From: Lingula anatina
Taxonomy: Eukaryota > Brachiopoda > Lingulata > Lingulida > Lingulidae
Length of the DNA stretch: 64,000 bases
Reading direction: 5' to 3'
Assembly: GCF_001039355.2 (NCBI RefSeq)
Contig: NW_019775402.1
Coordinates: forward strand, 354,080 to 418,079
Part shown: piece after piece, positions 23,660-35,481 of the stretch
How the letters are laid out: each line of letters starts with the position of its first letter
Position numbering within the stretch: the first letter of the stretch is position 1
Notes under the pieces: model-generated
Databases searched by the model: none
Seen by the model: only the letters and a program-made list of their open reading frames with translations
Told to the model about the DNA's origin: nothing
Position numbers and translations under genes: made by a program

Positions 23660-26139
23660 CCACAGGTGGCACGTTCTAGCAGATAGCTACCAGGGCATCT
23701 TTGGAGATATGGATGATGACGGCCTGGTGGAACACATATATGTACAGTACTCTGAACTGGAAGACAGAGAGATCAAGGACTGCCATGTTGTGGCTGAAAC
23801 TGTTTTTCCTGTAAAAAAGATATTATTCAAGCGAGACCTGTGTACAAGTCCCTCCAGCACGTGGCTTGGAATGCTGGGAGTTAATGAGGCCAGAGCCTCA
23901 GAAGATGTGGAGAGAGATGTACACCCCATGTTGGTGAAGAGGCAAGTGTTATGGTGGTGTACTGAAGTTTTGATTCAGAGGGAAAGTAAAGTTGAGATGC
24001 CATTTCTGCAGATGGAAGAAACTAAGGCCCTATTCCAATAGACACCATAGCCTAGGTCTATGTAGATCGATCCAATTCTGAGGGGACTCTTGCTGAGTGC
24101 AATCAGCCTATTTGAATGACACTCCTCCGAGAATACAGAAAAGCTGGTGATAATATATTTATGATGGAAACAAGTGATGGTGTGTCATTCAGTTAAGCTG
24201 ATTGCACTCAGTGATATACCTTGCAGAGTTGTATTGATCTATATAGACTGATGGTGTTTATGGGAATGGGGTTTAAGTGGAGTGGTTGGGTAGGGTGAAG
24301 GTGGTGGTGGGGGGGGGGGAGGGCTCAGCTCAGGATGAGGTTACACTGCAACCCCTCCATATATTCTCATTCCCTGAATAAATCATCTTGATGGGACTCT
24401 GAAATATTGGCTTGAAAGTACCGTTATCTCTAGGTTTAACTGTTGTTTAAAGAAACTGTTTTAGTGAAATTGAGTGTGTGATAAAGGCAATGAAATACTT
24501 AATTGACTCTGAATTGATTATAAGACTCCCTGAAGGTCAAGTCAGATTTTTAAATTGTTATTTGCCTTCCACTGAAAAAGTTGCATTTTCCATTAAGTTA
24601 TAACTTATCAGTTTGACGCAATTTCCCTGACCTTTTCAGCATTGCACGGCGACGAGGTATCATTCCACACCTCACAGGTGCTACATTAAAAACAAAACAT
24701 AAAGGCCATGATGCCATCTTTCTCCTTAGTAATGGTCGTGTCACTTCTTATGGACCAAGTGGAGAATTGCACTGGCAGGTAAAAGAAAATAGCTGCTGTG
24801 TGCCTAGAAAGTTTTTTCTTTTTTTTTATTGTAAGTTATCATGTTTTTATTTATTACTTTGATTTTTCTATGTATTTTGCACTTCCAGACACATATTATC
24901 TCATATATACTAAGTAACCAGTTACTCAAGGCATGAAAAAATACTACAAAAAATGGTAATTATTAGCAAGTGTAAAGATTTATATCTTAAGCAACCACAA
25001 AACATTATTTTCAAGCTCCCAATAAATAAGTATATTTCCAAAAATTATTCTTGGACATCTTTTTATTATTTAGGTTCAGACTCCTGCCAAGTGGAACCAC
25101 ATGACTCTGTTCTATAATACCTATCCTGATCATAAACTCTCTATCTCCTATGCTCAGGAGTTTATGCCCAGTATGAAGGCAATGTCATTTCAGGTATATG
25201 GACCACAGGTGAGTGGAGGTTCAATGTTACAATCACTTATTATTCTTAATATTGATTGCTTTATTTTATTATTAGAATATAAGGGTCATTTTTGTATATT
25301 TATTATTTTTGTTATATATATTGCAGTCTTAGAATAAAAACATTGCCAAAGTGAAAACCATGTTCATCCAGATGTACGTTTTCCATTTTACTGTTGCAGC
25401 ACTATTAGTATAATCATGAGATGTGTTATTCTCCATCGAATTTTTATTATTCAAAGAAACTTTTTCTTTCATATGTAATGCTAGTTTTAATTGAACAAAC
25501 CCATCCAGTTGCAGGGTTTTTTTTGTTAATTTAATATTTAGAAAAAAATTTGTCAATGATTAATTACCACTGCCTCTATTTTCCAGGAAGCTGCTGTGGT
25601 AGCAGGATGGGATCATCTTGCTCTTGTAGATCTAAAGGAGGGAAATGTGCTTGGGGAGCATTCATTACCCTGCCTACCTATGGTGCCGGTAGTTACTGGG
25701 GACTTTGATAATGATGGCTGGACAGATGTTATAGTGATATGTAACGAAGGGTGAGTGTTTATCTTATGAAAGCCACAGACTTTTCATTTACTTAATTATC
25801 TTTGAAAAAATTCTCCCTTCTGATTTGGGGAATTTTTTATTGGCAGACTGATACGAGTGTGACTTGGAATCAAGGGTAATCCATTACACAAATGACATCA
25901 CATAAGTCAGAAACATTCAAACACTTTATTCATTGATTACCCACGGTATCAACTGCTACTCTAATAAATTGCACTATTTGAATTTCAGCTACTTTGGCTT
26001 TTCAATACAGCGGGCTCCAAACAGGTGGTCCACTTTCCTGGCTGGCTTTGCCTTCATCTGTGGCGTCATGCTGATCATGGATATCTTGCTACAGAAGTCA
26101 AAGAGCTCAGAGCAAGGAGGCACTCCCTCAACCATCTAA
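20768..26139 (+). CDS. FG-GAP repeat membrane protein, plant-like family, 10 exons
   Basis: Exons: 20768-21235, 21402-21625, 22143-22335, 22681-22785, 23124-23389, 23666-23941, 24640-24778, 25074-25208, 25587-25750, 25989-26139. They join in frame to 706 residues. A hydrophobic N-terminal segment (residues about 15-29) is a signal anchor or signal peptide. A second one (about 671-690) near the C-terminus is a transmembrane helix with a short basic tail. The region between reads as a beta-propeller of FG-GAP repeats with calcium-type Asp loops: DLESDG at 70-75, DMDDDG at 433-438 and DFDNDG at 641-646. Blocks such as LPPPVITDL, VAMATG and VTSDWRVLCYDH strongly resemble, from memory, an Arabidopsis FG-GAP protein (At3g51050 type) of about 700 residues. 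Function is unknown; a secretory-pathway or surface location is inferred. Intron 6 is GC-AG (AG|GCAAGT at 23940-23947), and the donor after 22335 (GTGTCA) is weak but frame-consistent. Confidence 0.9.
23608..23658. repeat. (ATT)n microsatellite
   Basis: Trinucleotide run ending just before the polypyrimidine/AG acceptor of the exon at 23666. It produces a poly-Tyr open frame that is not part of the protein. Confidence 0.97.
24026..24273. mobile_element. Foldback MITE, possibly PIF/Harbinger-like
   Basis: A 248-bp palindromic element in intron 6 of the FG-GAP gene. The ends are imperfect inverted repeats (GGCCCTATTCC against GGAATGGGGTT), and both are flanked by TAA (24023-24025, 24274-24276), the 3-bp target duplication usual for PIF/Harbinger elements. 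Matching inner arms include GAGTGCAATCAGC at the left and GCTGATTGCACTC at the right. It has no coding capacity. Family assignment rests only on ends and target site. Confidence 0.6.
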
Positions 26140-27995
26140 TATTGACTCCCATGAAGACAATGCACATTATACTAACACATCTGTCATAAGAATCCACCCC
26201 AATTTTGTATTCTGTCTCATTATTATTTTTCCTTGTATGTATTCAGTTTTGTTATTCAGTCATTGCAAAGTGTTATTTGTGAGCAAAAGCCACAGATAAT
26301 GGTCATTACATTTTTTTAAATGTTTTGTACATTAATTTTATTTTTATTTATTTTGGCGGGAGGGGTTCAGTAAACAGTTTTTTTATTGTGCAACAGCAGA
26401 TAAAAAGATTATAACCATGTAATTCAGCACAATTACTTCAGAGCTTTCATCTGATCAATGCATTTCCAACCAGTGACTGATCTTTTACTCCAATTTTTAC
26501 TATAAACTAAAATTATAATACATAAAATTGCCTGCTGTATTGGAATTTGCTTTTCAATACTTTCGAAGACATATGAAGCCCTATATTATATTTTATATAA
26601 TATAATATAATATAATATATTATATTTTATATAGGTTCTGCCTACAGTTTTGCAGTACATATCTTTTCAGAAACTTTGGCACAAGTGGTGCTGCACTTGA
26701 AAATATCTCTAGGCTTATCATGTTATATCTCACGGGAGGGATAATTTGTTAAGTTGAATAAAAAATCATGCACCTTTTGTGTTGTTGTTTTTAATGTCAC
26801 TGCTTAATGAAAAAGTGGAGTCTTGTGCCAATTTTTAAAAAATGAGCAAATTATCATTGATAAATTAAGGCCTTTATAAATGGGTCCACCAATGGCTTGG
26901 TAGATCACTCAAATATATTAATTATATTTTTCCCTCAATAGAAAATAATTACATGCATAAAATTGATTTGTATCTTAGTTAACAAATTGGTATTATTCTT
27001 GTAACATCTTAAGTTAGCTTTAACACAAACTTGAATGCACTTAGTTTAATGGATTCTCTGGTTAAAATATCTTCCATCCTTAAAGGAGTAGTTTTAATAC
27101 ATAAACATGTTTTTTTTAAGTGATGTGCATGCACTGAATGTCTTGAATATAAAATGACAGATTCTAAACATTATTTAGCTGACAACTTCTTATATAGAGA
27201 CTTGCAACAAAACACAAAAATTCTAATACCACAAAATGGCATGTTTTTAAGAATAGCATATCACATTATTCTTGCATATTATACTTCATTACACAAAAAA
27301 GCTTAAACTTAACATTGAAAATAACATTTCAAAAATGGCCCATAAAGACATAGACATGCTCAGAGCATTTGAAACTTTTAAAACTGCATTAATTTACTGA
27401 GAAAATATTGATATGACCATATCCAAGACTTTTGAACTCCCATCATAATGGCAAGAGTGTATGTGATATGCTGAGGGTCTGGCCCTAACAAACCCCAACT
27501 GTGACCATACAGCATTTTGTCAGAAGAAGAAATCTATGACCTACAGACTAGCTGGGTATTAAAAATTGTAAAAAGAGGCATTGCGGTTAAAGAGAATACT
27601 CTGAAATGCTGAATATATGCAAAATAACAACCTGTACATCCAAAAAAGGAATGTTTTCGATTCAATTTTTCTCCTACATGCTGAAGCTGTTGGATGCAAC
27701 ATGCCTATTAATATTGAATAAAGGTATAGTTCTTGCATTTTATATATATGCATATAATATTTAAGGTAGAGTGAAAATATATTATAATAGTAATCTGAGA
27801 GATATTTTTTGCAGAATAATTATCATATAGAAACCAGGAAAAGAAGTTTGGTTGACAAAAAGAGGACTGGATTTGTTTCACTATAATTTTATGTAACCAT
27901 TAGTTGTTAAGCCACTGCATCTTCCACTGGAGAAACAAACAGCTTGGTGAGATGCTCCCTAGGCTCAACTTCACAAGTCTCTGTGCAACAGAACG
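26140..27995. other. Convergent 3' region of FG-GAP gene and CTSA
   Basis: The two genes run tail to tail. The FG-GAP transcript probably ends near the AATAAA at 26757-26762. No exon, RNA gene or long repeat was seen in the rest; an AT-only palindromic patch lies at about 26581-26635. Confidence 0.5.
26757..26762 (+). terminator. Likely polyadenylation signal of the FG-GAP gene
   Basis: AATAAA followed by more A residues, about 620 bases after the stop at 26139. Confidence 0.4.
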
Positions 27996-30913
27996 TTAAA
28001 ATGGTCTATTCTGAATGAAATTTGTAAACATTTCAAGAGCTTGGATTGGCTTGTCTTGTGGGACCATGTGACCAGCACCCTAAATAAAAGATGATAATGT
28101 TTACATTGTCTATTGAAAAATATCTTAAGTGTCTATAAAGATGTCTATTATAATAATCATTTTTTTAGTTTTGTAATAAAGAACTAAGTTAAAATACAAA
28201 TAATTTCTTACAATATCATTCAGGATATCATACTAGAAATCCAACAAAGCAAGTCACAACACATTATAACTTTATATGATCTTTTCATTATTAAACCAAG
28301 ACAAAATTAACATATATTTCATCAATGATTAAGTTTAAATAAACTAACTAACCCTCACAGTAACAAGTGACAGCTGTTTGTACTGTTTAACAAAACCAGC
28401 CACCTGTTTTACTTTATACTTCAGGTCTGTAAAAAACCAAGCTTTTCTCTCAGTCACAACCTGAAAAATACAAACATGCAAATAAAAATTCTTTTCCTCT
28501 TTTTAAATAATGATTTTCCAAACATGCTAATTAATAATCAACTGAAAAAATAAAAGTGTGCAAAAAAATAATTCAGATAAAAAATTTTGGAAGCTGTATA
28601 TTGCAATAATGGTTTGAAGACCAATATTATGATAATATTAACTATCATTATCAATATCTTTAATTTAGATCATTATTATTATTATCATTATTGAGTCCAG
28701 TAAGTTTGTTAACTGAGAAGTTTACAGACTCAGTTTACAGACAAGTTCAGTAGATTAATTCAGGCAAGTTAAGTATATATTACTTACATGCAATTTTACT
28801 GAGTTAACTTGCAGGCAAGTTCAGTATGTTTACAGGTAACTAAAATGAGTTAACTTTGTTTAACACAAACTCAATGAGTAAACTTACAGGCAAGTTCAGT
28901 GAATTGACAAACCACTCATCTCCCAAAAAGTTACAAGCCATATCCACATCGCCATTGTATACCATAGCTCTCAGATGCTGAAAATAAAAAAATAAAATAG
29001 AGAAATCAGACAAACAAACCATTTCTCTTAGCTATAGATATTGAACATTGGTAATGACATTATATAAATTTACCAAGAAACTCCCTTTCAATGCAGTGTT
29101 ATGAAATCCAGTGCCCATTTCCATGAAACTTTTTGACTCACTCATAGCTCCCATTCTTACCTATGGCTCTGAAGTTTGGGCACCATACTTTGTCAAAAAC
29201 TCAAGTAAAGACAGCTACTTCCTAATTTGTGACAAACTTTCCATTGAAACCTTACATCTCAAGGCCTGCAAAACTATCCTAGGTGTTAACCGAAAATCTC
29301 CCTCACATGCTGTCCGCGGAGAACTGGGCAGCTTCCCAATACTGACCACTTCCTACACACTGGCCCTCAAATACTGGCACAGCCTCCAATATAAAAAGCA
29401 CCATGACACCACCTCCTTAGTTACTCATGCACTTCACGAAAATGAAAATTTAAACAGACTTAACACCTCAACCTGGTCAACCGGCATTAAAAATACACTG
29501 GCGCTCATTGGACGCCCTGACATTTGGGAGGACCCTTTTAAAATATCCATGACCGCACTCTCTTCCATAATAAAACCGCTTATCCAAATCTCTTATAGTT
29601 CGTCNCCCACCCCCTCTTAATTCATTCTCACTAAAACATTGAACTCACCGCCATAGAGAGGATCTTCTGGTACTGATAAGTCATGTTGTTGTACAATCTT
29701 TTGTAATTTCCTCCTACAGCACCACTGGAAAGAGAAACATGAACCTCTAAAGTTGCAGTTGTATATGTGCAAAGTCACAGTGTAACATAACTGACAGCGT
29801 GTAAAACTGCATGATGGCATACTCTTATAAGCACATCACTTATAAAGGGTATTTCAAATCTGGCATACACAACAGCCATTATGAGTTTCATAAGTTACTG
29901 GAAACTCCAGTCTATCAACAGTTTACCTCTGTTAATTGGGGCCCACGGCATGCCGAACTAAAAGGAACCTTGAAAATCAAAGTAGCTTACAGCCAAGTCC
30001 ATACAATTATTAGAACTTCCAAGATCCATAAAGGCGTGATGCACAACTAAACTAAGATATATACATATCTGAGTTAACTATTCCTATCAGTACACAGTCT
30101 ATATATCATATTTACCTGCAAATCTCCCAAGGAGGCAACTGATCTGGTATATGGAGTGCCTGTCTGACCTCTTTAGTATTCAGGTAAACGGTGGAACCAG
30201 TCACATCTATACAAGGGGGGACTTCTCCCACCTGAATTTAACAATAATGATAACTATTGTTTTAAAATCTATAAAGGCCATTAAACAAACAACTGGGATG
30301 ATATATTTTCACATTTTTTAGACACCATTTCTGGATTTACACTGTCTGCCAAAGTTCTTGCGAGGAGGATGAAATGTCAAATTAGTCATATTAGAATTTT
30401 TTTTTTTCAAAATTAATATAGCATCATTAACCTTTTGGCTCTTAATATGTCCTACCTTAACAATTTTCAATATTCAGTAAGACAGTTTAGTTTTTACACG
30501 GTAGACCTATAATTAATATGAGATGCAAAACAAAGCATCACAGTAAACATCTAAAAAACCACACATAAATCCATCAACACACAAGGCAGTATTTATGAAG
30601 AAAGTATCAGCTGCACCTACCTTATTTCTAAACAACCTAAAGTAATGTTTTAAAGAGTCGGTTCTTGCTTTGGCTCCTCTTGATGCCAGTTTGTTCTTAG
30701 GTGGCGGTGCACAGGGAGCATACAGGTTGTACATATTTAGGCCAGTCATTGTGATAACACCAAGAACTGAATTGGCCTGGAATGTGAAAAAAAAAAAAAT
30801 TTAAATTTTTGTTATTATTTTCAAAATGTTTTAGCAACTTTATACAATTTTTCAATGACCTCCATATGTCTGAAACTGTCTGTATTTAATGTGTTTTAGT
30901 TCATTTTTATTAA

Positions 30914-30985
<72 letters not shown>

Positions 30986-33900
30986 CTCTCCACACACCAG
31001 ATTTTCACAAGAAGGATCAACCAATGTCCTGCTGACAATGTCACAACCCGTCTCATTGCCATGGCAACAAGTGCTTATCAGCTGTCTCCATAATCTGAAT
31101 GAATAAATAAATTGCCTTTAAAATCTTAAGATTTGAGCAAATTAGACCGTTGCAAATTTACTCTTGGCCAATTTACAAGAAAAAAGAACATTTTCAAAAC
31201 TTGAATATAAATGGTCGACAATTACTTACAGAATGTGCTTTGTGGACTGGATCTTCAATGTGCATCCTATTCATAATTTTCCTTGTTAAAAGCTTAGTGT
31301 GACCTCCACCTTATTCATTTATTCAGAAAAATTATACTGTATCTTTTAATTATTTATAAGTCATTATATACATTTTTAAAATACAGAGAGTCTACACTTA
31401 TCTGATCTTTATGTCAATCAAAGAACAACTGTACAGTTAAGTAAATTTTTTGAAAAGCCTTTTTTTTTTTGCACTTCATACTTACTTTTCACCAACGATT
31501 CCATGGTAATATAAGAAAGACATGAGAGAATTGTCATTCATAAAATCACTGGACAGGCCATTCCCCACAGCAAAACCCTAAAAACAGGGAAAATATTACA
31601 TGTTATGCATTTGTTAAGATTTGTGCAAAAGCAAGTCTAAAGCTTTGAGTGGACAAACATTCATCTGTTTTCATACCTAACAGACAAACTACAATAATTA
31701 TTGCATAAGGTCTTGCTATTTTTTATGTGGCCTTCAACCACAAGGAATAAGATATATACCAAATTTGTGTACAATCTGAACTCAGTTTTGTTTAATAAAT
31801 ATACCATACTGGCGAACTTGTTGCACTGTTTAAGAGTAAAGCTTCAAAATTTAAATTTTTCTAAAAAAATTTCCTACAAATAACGTCTTGAGCAACAGAC
31901 AAACTGCAAGGTAACACAATCATTGCATCTTAAATTTATATGCAAATGCGTAAACATTCAGTTATCTTTATTATTATTATTATTCTTATTATTATTATTA
32001 TTATTATTATACCTTAAAGTTAAAGGACCCTAAGTCCTCTGCAAGCCGCAGTGAGAGGGTGGGGACATAAATCCCACCATAACTTTCCCCAGTCACATAG
32101 AACTCATTGGTCTTATACTCAGGAAACTTGACGAAAAAATGATGCAGGGCAATGAAGTTATCCATGGATACCTAAAACCAATTAACCTTGTTATAAGATA
32201 TATCAAATATATCATATCTATATCTATTTTTCTATCTTGATTAAATGCAAATATTGATACATAAACAATACAAAGACAAGATGGACATTTGGTTTTCTGA
32301 CCTACACAGTCAGGTAGGGACTTTCAAAAATATGAAGTGCATCAGGAAAGAGAAGAAATGGCACATTTATTTAAAATTAAGTAATACAAAATGGATTATT
32401 TCATGCTAATGTTCTACCAACAAAGACCAAATAATTTGTTGTTTTACAATACATTTCTGATTTTTACCAGTTGTTTTGTCATGAGAAACATCAGCAAACC
32501 ACTTCACGTTTTATTTATTTCTGAAAACAACTTCTTAATTTCATCATCATTTGTCATAATTAATATTTGTCATATGCACAAACAGTGAAATAATATCAGC
32601 CAAATACATACTAGTATCAGAACATTTGATAATATTAGCCATTTGTAAACAATGGCAACTTCCATTCTAGTTAGACAATACATTATTGTTGACTATGTAT
32701 TGATCTAGAACTTGTTATCATTATTATCAATGTTAAAGGTCAATAGACAATCCGAACTTAATTATTATTAATACCTGTCCAACTGGACCCTGGTCATTTT
32801 GGCTCAAGATACAAAGTGACCCTTGCAATACTGACCTGGTCATCATCTGTGGTGTAGTTTTTGTCTAAAGAGTATGAAAACCCCACTCCTGCAGGAGCTT
32901 CCATATATAGGACATTGGCTACCTGGAAATATGAGAGGTAACACAATGAGGTACAAGCCATACCTTTTTTTTTTCGCTTGTCTTATTTTTTATTTCAAGA
33001 TTTATTTTTATATGCATGATTGTTGGTAGACTATTTTTATAAAGAACATAGCTTGACATTAATTCATGTTATCTTTTGGAAGAGGTTTCAATATAGTATG
33101 ATATCATAGGATTCAGCCCCATAAGGTAACATGTTAAAAAACTTTTTCATCTTTTTTTCTTGCCATTGACTTGGACAAAAAAGATTTCATTGCTTGCCCA
33201 AGCATGGTTAGCCAGATTTCAGTGAAAATCAGAGAAATGTATGATTTTTCTTTTTTTTTCTTTTGCCAAATAAATCATTGATTCGTTTTCAATTTTGGAT
33301 TTGGCTGAAGTCATCCAGCTGTTAAGCTAAAATTATTCTTTTATTACAGATCAAACATGTTTTTAACTATCACTTTCACTGGTTGCTTTGGGCAATAAAG
33401 CTGTCTTTCTGTTCTTATATTTGTAAAGGAACAATAATTTGCTTTTTTTATATCCAGTATTTTATTGATACTCACATTATTCCAGGCATACTTGTTCAGT
33501 GAAATGCTTTTTCCATCCTCAGACACCTGATAGTACAAAACAAAAACAATGTTTTTTAAACATCACTGATAAAATATAATTATTGTAGATACTTGTAAAT
33601 AAATTTCTTTTGAACTTGTTGAGTAAAAGCCATTACCCCTCTATCACTTATATATGGTTTGATCCAGAGACCATTCTGAAACATCTTTGTGCATCAACCA
33701 TCCCTGTATTAGGGTTAATGTCCATGTGATCATAACAGTGCAGATTAAATTCCACTTATGATAATACAAGCAATATGAGCAATTCTAATAGTTTCCCTAA
33801 ATTGCACAATCAATGAACTAAAATTACAATTTACAAATTTCACAATAAATGAACTCTGATATTTATTATGATATGATAAAATTTCAGTACATTTTACAAT

Positions 33901-34686
33901 ACTGGTAATGGTTTAAAATGACTCACGTGAAATGGGCCATGTTCAGACAACATTCCATCTAGAGAACTGCACCCAGGACCTCCATTCAACCATAAAACAA
34001 CTGGATCAGTGGCTGGGCTGTTTGCAGACTCCACAAACCTTGGAAAAATGTGATAAGTTTTCATCACAACAATAGTATTTCCCTTCATTTTGTAATCTAG
34101 TTTCAGAGTTTCCAGAGTGGTACCAGCTTCATTTTTTCTACTCGGAAATGTCTCACTGATTAGGGAAGTTGAAAATGATGACGATAACACACGTCATTTA
34201 GAAGCTCAGTGTTATGTTAAGCAGCAACTTTCTTATATGGTCCTGCATATTATAAACAAGACAATTTTCATCTAAATAGTCAACAAAACTACTAGTAGAC
34301 TTACTCGATCTACTGTCCGTTTTAAAAAACCTTTTTCAACTTTACTTAAATGTTATGCACTATACAATGTTGATAGATGCCCAACAAGTATAGTCATGAA
34401 TTCAAAACTGGCCCTATGTTACCACTTGGCCCTGATAATTGTAAGTAAAGAAAAATATCGAAGTAAACAGCAAAGCATGTCAAATTTTATTATGGGTCAC
34501 AAATCATAACCACCAGTAATGCAACATCCTTGTCCCAGTGGCATTGAGGTACCCTGAGTAATGCTTGAAGTATGGCTGCTTGTTGAGCCCAGGTAGGTAC
34601 TTCACCTCATCTTCCCTTGGGGCACACACCACCAACCCCAGGGTGCAACTCCCTACCAGCACAGCCGTCAATAGACTTGTCCTCAT
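27996..34686 (-). CDS. CTSA: Cathepsin A (lysosomal protective protein), 13 exons
   Basis: Serine carboxypeptidase of family S10, lysosomal; in vertebrates it also stabilises beta-galactosidase and neuraminidase. Exons in transcript order: 34514-34686, 33927-34038, 33476-33526, 32836-32922, 32013-32171, 31486-31577, 30998-31094, 30621-30776, 30116-30231, 29649-29724, 28888-28977, 28353-28460, 27996-28079. They join in frame to 466 residues (human 480). A signal peptide is visible (hydrophobic residues 4-21, then CAPRED). Active-site blocks are NGGPGCSS, the nucleophile Ser171 in GESYGG, Asp in GDVD (383-386) and His443 in GAGHMVP. The [10 protein letters not shown] and [12 protein letters not shown] blocks match cathepsin A rather than CPVL or SCPEP1. 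A Lys/Arg-rich stretch around [12 protein letters not shown] in the 30621-30776 exon lies where the human precursor is processed into two chains. One intron carries a LINE fragment and a single-N join. Confidence 0.95.
28690..28905. repeat. Degenerate repeats of a CTSA exon-donor sequence
   Basis: The motif GGCAAGTTCAGT (plus strand) at the low end of CTSA exon 28888-28977 recurs in diverged form around 28742, 28763 and 28813. Further TTTACAG and GAGTTAAC fragments lie between. On the transcript strand this is a series of decayed copies of the exon end and donor (ACTGAACTTGCCTGTAAG). Confidence 0.6.
29111..29604 (+). mobile_element. LINE reverse-transcriptase C-terminal fragment in CTSA intron
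   Basis: The plus-strand frame encodes the segment that follows the reverse-transcriptase palm in many non-LTR elements: [17 protein letters not shown], then [17 protein letters not shown], then [10 protein letters not shown] and LALKYWHSL. It ends at the single N at 29605. It is antisense to CTSA and sits between two CTSA exons (28888-28977 and 29649-29724) without disturbing them. Because it stops at the N, the 3' part may be missing or the join may be wrong. Confidence 0.75.
29605..29605. other. Single-N assembly join
   Basis: Lone N between the LINE fragment and the CTSA exon at 29649-29724. Confidence 0.8.
30917..30981. repeat. (AT)n(AG)n compound microsatellite
   Basis: About 32 bases of AT followed by about 32 of AG, starting 17 bases past a CTSA 5' splice site (exon 30998-31094). 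Confidence 0.97.
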
Positions 34687-35481
34687 CTTAAATCAAAATA
34701 TTCAAATTATAATGATGAATAACACACAGATTTTTCCCAAATGGTGATGACTCACATGCATTAACATCATGTGAGACCTAAAGAAATGCCTGAGGTGTTT
34801 GTTATCAGATGAGATGATTTTTCTCGAGTTACTCAAATGCACCTTAATTTACACCATCTTCCAGGCTGTAACGGTGAGTGACTGTGAATGAAGTCGCACT
34901 GCCTGAGGCAAATCACGCGACAAAGATATAAATACTCTCCCAACTTCTTAAGTAGAACACGCTGCGTTTTTGCTAGTTTACTAGTTATATAAGTTGCAGG
35001 CATTGAACTTGTTTATCTGAAAATAAGTGAAGTAACGCAGTTCTACAAAAGATGTTAGGCATAAACGAAGAATCACTTCCCTTTCTCACTGCCAGAATAT
35101 AAGTATAGTTTACTTAATCACATAAGATTGCAGATACCTAACCTTGAATAACGGAATCCTTAAGTCACAACCAATCTGTTCGGATCCGCCGGCTGATTAG
35201 GGAAGTAAGTCACGTGCTTCTGTTTTGTTAAAGCATCGCCATCTAAACAAGAAAAGCTAGAAAAATAATTTCTTTGGCTAGAACAACACCGTTTAAACGA
35301 CCCATCTAAACCTCTGAAATGCTATTCTGTTTATTTTTACGTTAAGAAAACCCATCTCCATCTTAATTTATTTTCAGTAGTTTTGCATTTAGTTGACCAA
35401 TTTGAAGCAACAATATCAAAAGCAAGTGGCTAACATCGATAGCCAGTTTCTTTCCAACTTAGCGCAGCGCCATATTTTAAA
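34687..35481. promoter_or_regulatory. Divergent intergenic region of CTSA and GMNN
   Basis: 795 bases lie between two start codons reading outward, so both promoters must be here. A GCGCCATATTTTAAA stretch directly before the geminin ATG (35467-35481) resembles an E2F/YY1-type element, and geminin is a known E2F-controlled, S-phase gene in vertebrates. The element call is weak. No exon was seen, though non-coding leader exons cannot be excluded. Confidence 0.5.

Noticed and set aside
23589-23665. Poly-Tyr start of an open frame in the FG-GAP gene
   Set aside because: It is the intronic (ATT)n repeat; the exon begins at 23666 after CACAG.
26581-26640. AT-only palindrome as a possible origin or structural element
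   Set aside because: Low-complexity TATAA repeats in an AT-rich 3' flank explain it; nothing else supports a function.
33894-34190. Extended first part of a CTSA open frame ([12 protein letters not shown]...)
   Set aside because: It is intron sequence upstream of the exon acceptor at 34038; family alignment begins at FVESANS.
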